DNA of 64,000 nucleotides from Hymenolepis diminuta. Taxonomy: Eukaryota; Platyhelminthes; Cestoda; Cyclophyllidea; Hymenolepididae. Location of the stretch: NCBI GenBank assembly GCA_900708905.1, contig CAADRB010000010.1:4408072-4472071 (forward strand), given 5' to 3'. Under the pieces are notes generated by a model. It did not search any database, was not told the DNA's origin, and saw only the letters and a program-made list of their open reading frames with translations. The position numbers were made by a program, and so were the translations under genes. Of the stretch, positions 51,401 to 61,832 are shown piece by piece (position 1 is the stretch's first letter; each line of letters opens with the position of its first letter).

Positions 51401-54400
51401 CAGTTAGCTCAAAAACACACACCACAGTTTTAATTGCCAAATCTCGGTTCGATTACCACTTGTACCCAACAGAGGGGAATTAAAAATCTCAAAGAAGTCA
51501 AAAAGATAGATGTCTCTCCATCACTCTCCGAATTTGTGTCAAATTGGCGTGATGTATTTAGCCAGATTCAACTCGATTCAAGGTGGTGGTGCTCGGATTT
51601 GCTTAGCATTTTTGAGTGGGTGGTAGTGGTCGCGACACCTTACGACAATTGATGCGATAGACGTAAGAGTGTTAAACATGACAAGTTAGGGTAACCATAT
51701 ATTGCATTGTGAAGTACATATTCGACGCAGAACTATGAAGATAGCAGGGGCACCAACATACAATCCCATATATTTGTGTATTGAAATATATTAGGAGGAA
51801 TTGGATGCAGCACATTGTTCACTTTACCAATATTCAATCTCCCTCGAAAGTAAACTCTAGCCGAACTTAACCCCATGAAGTTCTTCAAAATTTACTGCTT
51901 TTCTGGACCTAAATCTTCTAACTTCACATTTCATTCTCTTTAGAAACTGCTATATCTCATTCTACTATAAATCATGGGTTCGACGCCCATCCATACAAAC
52001 CACGTGAGTGGACTGGTCGACCTCACTGGTTAAATTTGACTTTTAAGGAGGATAGTAGACTTTGAGTTTCCCATCCGTTGCTCTACCCAAGACAAGCATT
52101 GAAAATGATTTTCGAAATTAACTTGACTAATTTCAGGTGAAATAGTTCAATCAATCTATCAAACGACAAATGTGTCATTCAAAAACGTCTGGAATCTTAC
52201 TGACTAGATTCTTTGGTATGCTTTTTTTCTTTTCCATTTCGAAGGACTTTGAATGATATAGACAGACATCCAACACCATCAACATCACAGTTGTCTAACT
52301 TGTCAACGTCGAAATTTTGACAAGTATACACGTTTAGGATTTTCATCACACGGTCTTCCTTAAAAGAAAGCCAAGATGTTATTGAGAGGTAACTTACACT
52401 TATTCAATCAAATAAAGTAATTTAAAGTTTTGGATTTAAGCATTCAAAATGCTTCAAATTCCACCAAAAACAAAGGCGATCGGTTGAACTATCGTCTATC
52501 AGAATACCATTCACAATCCTACCATTAAGCGATCTTCATTGGTCTTTCGAGAGGCTGGACGCGAGTGAGATCTGTTATGTTTAAAGTGCCTTTTTTGTCT
52601 CTTCTAATTGCTCATGGCTGTTAGAAGATACAAATGAATCAAAGTGGCATGGCCAACTATTCAATTAAATTAACCGAGTATTACAGATGTAAACTCACTC
52701 AGCAATTCGGGTAGAAAATCATGAAAATTGAAATTAGGAATGTTTTGATAATAAACTGCCAATTATACTCATGATGAGGGTGGGAAACTCGATGCTTCCA
52801 GATTTCGAATAAGACTTTTGGCATCCCGATTTCATTATTACTCCTATTTGACTCTCATTTTATTATTTGTAATTTCGTGAGTTCAGAAACCATCCCATTG
52901 TTAATGCCTGCAAATTTTCGCACTACCATTAGGAAATAATAATAGGTAATAGTAGATACCTGCTTCCTGACTCTAGGGCTTTTTATATCCTGAAATGATA
53001 TTAACGAGCGTATCTACTAGGTAAAAAGCAGACAACCGAGTGACCATCCTTGACTTATCCACTTTTTTCGAGCCGATTTCCACTTTCATCTCTTATTTTG
53101 ACCATTAAGTGTTTCTCAGAAGTGCAGCTTGTAGATTACATCTTACCCCTAACCCTAATAGGGGTAATAATAACGCCAAAATACTGGAATATGTATGTTA
53201 TAGTGGCAAGAGTCCTCACCATAGAAACGCAAAAAGTGCGAGATAGATGAGTTTTCATTGATTTAATACTTTTACAAAAAAATTAACACGCATTCATTGT
53301 TTTCCTCACGCATGCACATACGCGCGCACACACCAGGTGCGCACCTCGGCGTGTGTGTACAACTCGTAGTCAATCAACCGCCCTGGTCACCCGACTCTTT
53401 CGCTTGCGCAGGCCGCAGTAGACACGCCAACTAAATGTGCTACCCCCTGCCTTGAGACTATGGCCTTGACGCATCACATCAACCAATGGCCATCAAGTAA
53501 CCTTTACATGCTATTCTACTGGGTAGCTTTCTTTTTGTAATGTGCTGATGTCAAACTTTGCTGAAATTTAGGTGCTAGGTCCGTTATATAAATAAATATC
53601 ATGGGAATCTAGGGCATCAATAGGGAATCACACAACTTATAAGGAAGTCCTTATTGACATGAAAGCAAAGGAATTTCTTCTTTACGACAATAAATTAAGA
53701 TAAAGTTCTAGCACAAACAAAATCGCAAGTGAACGATTCCAAATTGTTATTTCTAATTTCTCTGAAGCATATGACCGTTATTATTGTTGTGAAAATCGAT
53801 CAGAGAAATATGTAGTCAACGAACAATCGATAGATCTCTCATTAATAGCCACCAACTTATTAACCCTGATCTATCTTAGAAACTTCAAGATCAGAAAAAT
53901 TTAATAAAGGGTTCATTGAATTAAAATGAAGTTTCTAGTCCTACTAACCGTAATGACCTTTGACTTAACGTAGAGATAATCCGATAAGAAGTGATTTTGT
54001 AAATAGCCAAACAACGTCCAAGCAGTGTAGAATACCTTGTTATTACCTAAACTAACCATTTAAGCTTTAATTATAATTATCTAATCAAGAGCAACAATAG
54101 AACATTTGAATAATTATAGAAGTCTGGATGTTTGAAAGGTAAGAGGCGAGGTGGAGGATGAACTTGTGAACATGTTGCCATTATTAGATATAGATAATAA
54201 CCCTTAATTCAAAACTCATTTTTAAATTGCTTGGAGTAGTTTTTAACTTTCAATCTCCCATCTCTCTTTAGATTAGAGTTAACAATTAAAAACAGTCAAC
54301 TAAATTGCCTGATTTTTCAAATGAGTAACACCGGGCGCGGCAAATGCTATTGGCACGCACATCAAAACCATTCGATTTTAAGTTACTGTCTGACCAATAA

Positions 54401-57400
54401 GGTGTGCGTGACCATGAGTAGATGCAGCAGCCACATATTATAAGCTACATTGACGACATAGAGACCATTGCGAATGAAAGAGAGGGAGGTTGTAACGAGT
54501 GTCAACACGTTGGTCGGTCACTAGAATGATGCATATACCCCCTCTCCCCACCCTCATTTCGAGTTTCGTTTAATCGGTCATACACGTGTGTTGAATTGAG
54601 TAAAGGGGGAGACAGGGTTGGTTACTCAGCCCATGAGTGATGGCGACGGGGGAAAGAGGTACAAACTGAGTAGCCGTACACGCTCGGAGCTCAATTAATC
54701 ACACAAGCGCGTAAGTACTGTGACTCCGCTATTATCGCGAATCTGCTCGTACTGCAGAATGCGCATTTAAAAAACGAAGTTCGTGGATTGAATTATCGAT
54801 TATTGGATCGTGCCTAAACATAAAATTTCGCTACTATCGCAATTATTGACTGACAGGGCAGTCAATAGTTTCCAATGTATCCCCTTTGAATAAAAAAAAG
54901 TTGTTTTAAATCACAAGTCCTCTTCCTTCTTCTTTCTGTTTCTGAGCAATTGTAGCCATAATGCAACGTCTATGGAAACCAAGATCTTTAGCTTTCTAAA
55001 ATGATATAAACATAACGTTGGGACTCACTTGACAAATTGTGACGAAAATTACAAGCGGTGACAGCACCAACTGCGTCTGTTCATCTCTTCGCTCCAAAGT
55101 GAAGTCATTAGGAAAATCTAATCCGATAGCCACACGAGGAAGATACTGGAAGGAAGGTGATGATATCTGGGAAGATGAGAAAACAGCAATTCTTTGCCCT
55201 GAAAGCGCCGATGCTTCACTTCGCGTTGTTTCATAGTCATCTCCACCTCCGCCTTCTTGTTCAAAAGTAATCTCTGCACCTTCAGTTATACTTGTGAGGG
55301 AATTTACAGGGGAAGAACCATCGGAATCGCCGGAGCAGACTTGTAGAAGGAGAGGAATACTGACCGTTCGTTGAGCTTCTGGTAGGAGACAAGGGACTGA
55401 GGAGTCCTTCGAGATCAGTGTCTTGAAGAGAGAGAGATTTTTGGCAAAGAAGAGGAGAGATGCTAGCAGATTGGAAGGTGCCTTCTCTGGAATGCAGAAG
55501 AGCGGTACCCGGAGCCTAGAGAAGAAAAAAGTCGCCAAATATAATTCTATTGTGAGAGCCTTGGAAATTCATACAAATAAGAATCAGATATATTCTGCTT
55601 TTTTAAACTGCATACAATAAAAATCATAGTGAAATGGAATCTTAATAATAAAGGAAACTGAAGAGTAGTTACTCCATATATATAGAATTATGAAGAAGGG
55701 AAGGATGATATTTTTCTATCGCTAAACAGCAGGGTGATTGATAAGTAACTATTTATTTTAAGAATCAAATAATTTACGTAGTGATCAGTTTTTTTGCAAA
55801 AAAATCGGGATATGAGAAGAGGTTTAATTTATTATTTTATATGAATTTCATTTTGTGTAAGAGCGACTACTTACAGTTTCTTAAACCTCTCAGAACTCCA
55901 TTATAGATCTGAGAGTGAGCTTCTGTAATGATCTAACACCATCTGTACATTTGATCAACTTATTTCCGAAATTTATAGAGTGTCGATAACTTGGCACGTT
56001 CTTGGACAAGTAATTTTTTAGCGATGCCTATAGGGAGTTACATATCAAGCATCTTGTGTAGCCGCTGAGAATGTGGATGAAAAAGAACAAACCAATCACA
56101 TAATACCAAGCTCACATCAAAAATTTTCCTTTTGAGCCCACATTGAACGAAAATCCCTTGGTTATATTGGGTTGAAAAGAGGAAAACAGAAAACTGAAAT
56201 TCTCAAAGCGATATGTTCAAATGGTTCTCTTCCTAGGTATCAATATATTCGATCCTCAAAGTGATGGACTTTAACAAATAACTAGATTACTTAGTGTAAT
56301 ATGTTTAATGATGTAATTTTGAGATAGTTGGAGGAAAAGACTGCGTATTATGCCTCATGTGAACGAGCTGACGAAAAAACTTCGCTTGCAATTAATTAAT
56401 CAACAAGGTAATAATGCATTTAAATGAAGTCAGAAAGCATTCATTTGACAAATATAGTGCTCACATTTAGTGAGGATCCAAGGGTGGAAAAAAAGATACC
56501 AGAAAGAATCAATCACAACAAATAAACTAAGAAAGTAGGCAGAAATGCATTAAAGCATTTACATAGCAAATATTTATTTTCGTCCCTGAGAGACGTACCA
56601 TTATTAATGATTTATCATTTAAGTGATTCCCTGCAATAAAAAATACTCTATAAATACATCACAGTGTTTCGGCTCAGTTGAATCAAACTTAATGAATCCA
56701 AATCAACGAACTGATAGTTAGATATGATGACGCTAATTGCAAACATTTCAAAATTGGTCGGTTCAAAATATGTGCCTTTTTCTCTATCAGATAAGTCTAA
56801 ATCAATTTGTGAATGCTCGATAACGAAAAGAAGGCAAACCTTCATTAATACTGATATCCAATGCATTTCATCATCCAATAATCTTCAAAGCTAAGCTCAA
56901 CATAAGTCTTTCCAACTACAGAGAAGTCTGCATTCATACAGGTCTCTGTTGACTAGCATTAACTGGCATGGTTTGTCACCCCAGGACTGGATGTGTGAAG
57001 CGAATAGTCTCCCGATCTCGTGACCTCCGATTTGGCAGACACTCAGACACATGTACTTTACTTCAACTAATTAGCATCCCCACTTATTTTCGCTTGATTT
57101 TTTTCCACTTTAGTTCTCTGTTGCAATAATCACTTAAGTCAATAATACGCCTTCCATACCCATGAAAAAGTGCCTTCTGATAGAGAATGAAGAGAATACA
57201 GTTGGCGATAAAAGGAAACTCAAATCATTCCACATTAAGATTAATTACCCCTTTGTCGGCCCAACTTTATCATATTAGAAAAGCTCAAATCCCGCTGAAA
57301 AGAGATGTTTTCTACCATCCATGTCGGACAGAGAAGTTGTGTCCCGGGGCTTCTTACAACGAAAAATTTTTATTCTATCACATCAACAGATTTTGAAAAT

Positions 57401-60400
57401 GTGAACACTGGTTATACAAGCATGAACAAGACGGCTAAACCATCACAAGATGTATTTAAACCCCCAAGCTCATTTCCAGTCTTTATTCTGGACCCTCTTA
57501 GACCCTCTACTCTCTCTGTATTAGTCAATGTTAACAAGTTCAGACGATAATTTCGTTCACTACGCCCACCCAGAAAAATATCAAACTCATAACCTCTGAC
57601 TTGATATACGTACTCATTGACCGTTATGCCAGAACACAGTAGTTCAATAAATGCTACAGATACTGCTAGATTTTAAAGAGTGCTTTATGTGTTAGTGAAA
57701 TTGCCCTCCAAATTTATTTTTACAATAAGTTCGACAAGCAATCTAATTTTCGTAAATTGTGATTAACTATGATCAAATAAAATCAACGTTCACCTAGTAG
57801 TTTAGGTGCAAGTTCCAAAATGATCTTAGTACCAACAATTTCAAAATGATTATATTAGTTAAACAAATAGCTAAAATAGGTAAATTTCTCTTTTTACAAC
57901 TAGGCACGGAGACATTTTTTTCCTACCAAAGCAAATATGGCGAAAAAAAGATAATTGCGAAATAAAACACACACGTATTAATATTTTAAATTTAACTAGG
58001 ACAGAACACTTCACTTTTTCCCGCATTTGTGCATGAGCCCTTCCATTTGGGAGGAGAAGTTTTGGCGAACGCTTACAAAAATTTTGTAGAATTTAACTAT
58101 ATCATTAACTCAAAAAATATACAATTTACTTTAGAATGCGGCGTTCTATTAATTTTTCTTAAAAGTTAATTTAACTTATGTTTGTATTTAAAAAATCATG
58201 AATACCGATTCCCAATTATGCAGTTCTTTGAGCTAATTGACGCTAAATTCGTGGAGCATTCTCAATGAAAATTGAATCTGGATATATTTTTATGTATTGA
58301 AACTTGACAAATTCCTCAAGTGTTCAGCTTTAATTATTTACAATCTGGAAATAAAGGAATAAATTTTGATTCAGCGTGCAACAATTTTAGATGTTCTTGA
58401 ATGAGCAATGCGAAACGAATCAAAATTTAGGAAAACCGGCAAAACTTTCAAATAAAGTTTAGAGCAGGTTATGCTAATATGTTTCAGCCTTCATTCACTC
58501 TCGAAATTTACAGACATTTGGAAGGGAGATCAAACTTACAAAAAGTGCAAAATATTGGCAGAGTAATCACGAAAGCATGAGCTTTTAGATTTTAAATATT
58601 TACAAGTAGCAAACTTAGAGCAATTTTTGCACTCAGCAGGCAACAATCGTCAATTCTTTTGTGAATAACGTAACTGTGCTCAGGACGGGAAAAATCGATA
58701 CTAATCTAGTGAAATTTGACGTAGGTTATAATGACATTTACAGCTTTAACTGACTATAGAATGCTATGGAACCCGCTAGAATATAGAGGAAATTGAATTG
58801 CAGAAAATAGGAACATATTTAAATGAGAGGGTGAGAGAGAGTAGATTTACTAACACGAGCGTGAGTTCGTTAGCGATTGAGTGTATGTGCGTGCATTGCG
58901 ATTGGCACGCAGCCCCTTGCCAAACAGCATGCAAATAAATACTACAACTACTATCCTTGCATTTCTTAATATAAAGTCCCACTGTTTAGCGGTACATCAG
59001 AGTTTATTGAATTTAGTTTCAATAATAACAGTAACTGAGGTCTAATAAGCACTGTCCAGTTAAAGATAAGTGAGATAGCATGGCTGGTTGCTGGTGACTA
59101 TATTACGAGATTGTATAACCAACCATTGAATTTTGCCAACTGCCCAATGAGCTCTAAATATTATGGATATGAACTCATTCAGGGACCTAGGAATCAAGTC
59201 CTGAAATTTAAGTTTTGGGAATTAAAGCTAAACAACATGGCGGATTGAACTAAGCACATCAAATCGGAAATAACATGACGAAGAAATTAGGACGCTTTTC
59301 ACACTCTGGTTTTGTTTTCTACTTGTACTTTCCATCTCTTATCGTTCAAGATCGTGTTAAGATGCTTTTCCATGATTAAAATTTGTAATTGTTTGCCTTA
59401 CTATGAGTAATGATAACGACAATAAGAGATATCCAGTGACCTCTGCGATGTTAAATCAGGTAAGCTCGTGTCATCTTGCAACCTCGGTCATTAGGAGAAA
59501 ATTTAGGCACAATATACAAGTAAAAGGCTCTGTAACTCGAAAGATGGGAGTGGCGGCAACGCGTAATTTTTTATACTTGGTGAATTCAGGTGTAAGATTT
59601 CTTTTGCAATATGGCAATATTTAAAGTGGGTTTTGAAGTGCGAAATTAGGAAAATGCAAATGATTTTCGCTCTTGAAAACCACTATTTTTAAACCTAAGC
59701 TCCGACCGCACACCACCAAATAAGCGATAAAGTTGTAAACCACAATCGGAACTGAGCAGATTTTGGTTTCAGGACAAAAAACTCTAATTTACCACTACCA
59801 AATCATATCTTTAATAAGACATATTGTTCAAATAGACTAAACAAGTTATGTTTATGTCTTTTCGTGCCTTGGATTCATTCTCTATTTCTACCCGACCTCC
59901 CACTTCATCCCTTATTGGATTATTTTATTGTTTGTCACATCTAAAGGTTTTCTTTTAACTAAAAATGGCATTTCTGCTTTACCACGAATAGTAATAAGGA
60001 TAATAATTTCAAATATTTGTCATCTGATACGAAAATATGTAATATTTTAGGGAGAAATTCAATTTCGTTTAAAAGTAGGCGGAACTTACAAATTGGCCAA
60101 ATTGAAGGCTTTTGATAATTCCACAGTGTAGTCTCCTCCCACCTCATCGTAGTACTCATCCACAGTGGGGTTATCTGCAGCAGCTCGAAAGACAATTGCG
60201 TCGACATTCTTCGGAAGGGATTTTTGGCTCTCAGCTAACTCAATAATTGTCATGTCCATAGTCCAGAGACTAAGTTTCAACTGACGTTGCCTACTTCCGC
60301 ATTCACTGGTAGTAGAATCCGAGGGACTGTTTCCATCACCAGAATTGCTATTACTACCACTAGCGTTCTGGATGCTTGAGAGATTACTTTGGGCCGGTGT

Positions 60401-60664
60401 TGTGAAAGCTGATGGTGCGGAAGGTGATGGACGGAGAGCGTGGTGTGGCTGCCATTTCGAGGGGCTAATTTGAACTGCATGGGGGTCCACAGCATCAAAT
60501 ATCCAGACGCGGAAGCACTGACCATTCTGAAATTTTGGAAATTAGATTTAAAAATAGCAGGTGAGCTGGAGGTATTTACGTAAGCTGGAAAGACATTCAG
60601 GAGAGGCAACCTGTGTGCCGAAAGCGTAGCGGTCACCAATCACGTCTGTCAAGTTAGAGCTCAT
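39482..60664 (-). CDS. large multi-exon signalling protein, C-terminal part of the p190RhoGAP-like locus or a separate gene
   Basis: Eight coding exons: 60090-60526, 55029-55515, 47229-47646, 46897-47159, 43857-44114, 42312-42750, 40609-40892 and 39482-39775. All joins keep phase with GT-AG signals. Two 5' ends are possible. One is a first exon 60611-60664 (MSSNLTDVIGDRYAFGTQ) spliced over 84 bp, giving 977 residues. The other is direct continuation from 61890 of the p190-like GTPase gene, giving 1430 residues in all. Early exons alternate beta-like and helical stretches (LKLSLWTMDMTIIELAES, KNVDAIVFRAAADNPTVDEY, IPLLLQVCSGD, DDRNLILMLVAVSSSDA) in the order of a degenerate GTPase fold, like p190 pseudoGTPase domains. 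The rest is Ser/Pro-rich with tyrosine motifs YEPVYEEP and EPIYDETTPP and a basic C-terminus (LKSAFKRHGSLFRSNNRKNN). No RhoGAP domain or arginine-finger motif is visible. Exon 9-10 donor choice (AAG T|GTGCGT) is tentative. Confidence 0.7.
45203..45227. repeat. (TA)n microsatellite
   Basis: Uninterrupted TA dinucleotides, seen directly, inside an intron of the large minus-strand locus. Confidence 0.9.
45520..45830. repeat. dispersed repeat family 3, copy a
   Basis: ACCTACAGTTTCTCAAACCG, CTTAGAACTTCATTA matches ACTTACAGTTTCTTAAACCT, CTCAGAACTCCATTA at 55870, and weaker similarity runs on to ...CCCACATTCAATAA / CCCACATTGAACG. On the minus strand both copies can be read as ...VL(S/R)GLRNC(R/K), hinting at a decayed coding element. 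Confidence 0.5.
45790..45915 (+). repeat. SINE-like family 1, diverged tail fragment
   Basis: Contains AAGTCCTATGATGCTACTCT and GTCGGCCAAGTTGC, resembling the family's ...CTCTATGATGCCACTCTCTC... segment. Overlaps the end of a family 3 copy. Confidence 0.4.
49040..49390. other. GC-richer, low-repeat patch in a large intron
   Basis: Base composition changes visibly from the AT-rich surroundings (for example CGTGTGCCCACATTCACACA and GTTAATCCGGGGGGACACAT) with no open frame of note. Such patches in long introns of AT-rich genomes are candidate regulatory elements; this is inference only. Confidence 0.35.
49431..49590 (+). repeat. imperfect tandem duplication containing an ATATCGATTT motif
   Basis: Two units of about 60 bp, spaced about 95 bp apart, share CTTTAGTTG(T/C)G(A/G)TGC... 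and a following AATATCGATTT-(t/c)CGTTACAT / AATATCGATTTTACCTGCAC. A third related site occurs at 39966-39997. Confidence 0.5.
49769..50307. other. assembly gap (539 N)
   Basis: Run of undetermined bases inside the large intron between the exons at 47229-47646 and 55029-55515. Open frames drawn through the Ns are artefacts. An unseen small exon could hide here, though the flanking exons already join in phase. Confidence 0.99.
50930..51060 (+). repeat. dispersed repeat family 4, copy a
   Basis: Segments ATTATTGATTTTTCACATTC, AATTACTGACTAACTGAGCA, TATCCCTATTCATAAAAATT align with ATTATTGGATCGTGCC, AATTATTGACTGACAGGGCA, TATCCCCTTTGAATAAAAAA at 54785-54915. Confidence 0.5.
51390..51461 (+). repeat. 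tRNA-like pseudogene or SINE head
   Basis: A 72-bp segment whose ends pair (ACAAGTGG / CCACTTGT). It contains an A-box-like TTAGCTCAAAAAC and a B-box-like GGTTCGATTACC. The B-box runs straight into the 3' acceptor strand with no room for the T-stem, so it does not fold as a functional tRNA. Origin from a tRNA-derived retroelement is the best guess. Confidence 0.35.
51965..52125 (+). repeat. SINE-like family 1, diverged copy
   Basis: B-box-like GGGTTCGACGCCCATCC, then CACGTGAGTGGACTGGTCGA, body ATAGTAGACTTTGAGTTTCC and tail TCTACCCAAGACAAGCATTG, AAAATGATTTTCGAAATTAA, in the family order. Confidence 0.65.
52630..52850 (+). repeat. dispersed repeat family 2, copy d
   Basis: AAAGTGGCATGGCCAACTAT, TCAATTAAATTAACC, ATTACAGATGTAAACTCACT, and the distal ACTTTTGGCATCCCGATTTC. 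This copy links the proximal half seen in copies b, c and e to the distal half seen in copy a. Confidence 0.65.
53310..53520. other. GC-rich, CpG-containing intronic patch
   Basis: Dense CG and CACACA content (for example GCACATACGCGCGCACACAC and GTGCGCACCTCGGCGTGTGT) inside an AT-rich intron; no coding frame. Candidate enhancer, alternative promoter or simple CA-type repeat; undetermined. Confidence 0.4.
54310..54780. other. GC-rich, CpG-containing intronic patch upstream of the 55029-55515 exon's 3' side
   Basis: About 470 bp with frequent CG (ACCGGGCGCGGCAAATGCTA, GTAGCCGTACACGCTCGGAG), unlike its surroundings and without open frames. It is intronic to the p190-like locus. Possibly a regulatory element or internal promoter. 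Confidence 0.4.
54785..54915 (+). repeat. dispersed repeat family 4, copy b
   Basis: Partner of 50930-51060; see the shared segments listed there. Confidence 0.5.
55870..56170. repeat. dispersed repeat family 3, copy b
   Basis: Partner of 45520-45830, strongest over the first 35 bp; intronic in the p190-like locus. Confidence 0.5.
59075..59240 (+). repeat. dispersed repeat family 2, copy e
   Basis: GTATAACCAACCATTGAATT, ATTATGGATATGAACTCATT, CAGGGACCTAGGAATCAAGT align with copies b and c (CATAACCAACC..., ATCACGGACATGAACTC..., GGGGATCAGGTC). Confidence 0.6.
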
Positions 60665-61832
60665 GAGATCAGTTCATGCACTGATTAGTTTTGATCGACA
60701 GAGAGACTACAGGTTGAGTAGTTTAATTTGTGTGATTTCATGATGACTTTCTTCTGTTCGAAAATTTTGTGAATTAAAAAAGCACCTTCTAGATTATATC
60801 GTAATTCTGGTCTCCATAATAATTACTAGGGTCTAGTTAACTCAATGCAATCAATTTTTGACAAAGGGTAAGGGCGATAGGAATAACCAAAGCCTCAATT
60901 TTAGTAAATTAACAATGAATATAATTGAAAAAGGAAACTCATATCTTAATCAGTCTATCATGAAAATTACAGGAAACGCTCAAGCAACAAGTTTATTCCA
61001 AGAATTCAAAACCGACAAAATAGAAGCGTGCAAAATCTGGAGAAAAAATACCATATATAAGGAAATCATTAAGTTACTTCACGGATATGAATCCGCTTCA
61101 ATGGCTTGAAGTCACTCTAGATACTTTAAACACTGCCTGTCCCTGAATAACCTTTAAAGACTTCTCTTCGCTTAATCAAAATCTGATTTCTTAAGGCAGC
61201 ATAAATGGCGCCTAAGTAAACAAAATGTTTAATAATATTAAAGAGAAGACTGAAACCTGTGGTCGTAAAAAAAACGCTTTTAATTTAATGTACTGTGAAG
61301 AATTAAAACTGTTTTTCGGCAATATTTACCCCCCTATAATTAAATTCTTTCAATATAGACTTGAGAAATTGGCTATCAGTCATTTAGTGAAGGTCTTTTG
61401 ATATTGATATATATAAGAATAGGGCAAAAAAATGCAAAGGAAATAATAGCCAAAATAATTAAGCTTCTAAATTATTTAAGATATGATACAAAATTTCTTA
61501 TGATGAAACCATTGATTCCTTCAAATGCTTACGAGATTCGGAAATGGTTAAGATACGCAATAACAAGAAAATAATCGTTTTCCTCAACTAAGGGATTATA
61601 AAAGCAATACGAAGTTATAAAAAAATGAGGATCAAAAGAAAAAAATTAAAATTTTACTACAATAAGCCATACTCTCTGTTTAATATCTTGCATATTGTCC
61701 CGAAAAGTTCTGCCATTATAGTAAAAAACCGGTATAACAAATAAAAGAATAAACTTATGAACGGATCAAATGGCTTTTATGCAAAAAAGATAAGCTCCCC
61801 ATTTCACCATTACAGACTGATTTCATTGTAGC

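Noticed and set aside
51390..51461. Functional tRNA gene
   Set aside because: Ends pair and A/B-box-like motifs exist, but no proper T-stem or anticodon stem can be drawn; kept only as a tRNA-like remnant.
56935..57040. Possible minus-strand SINE-like copy (GAGGTCACGAGATCGGGAGA)
   Set aside because: The B-box-like block is suggestive but the body and tail blocks are missing.
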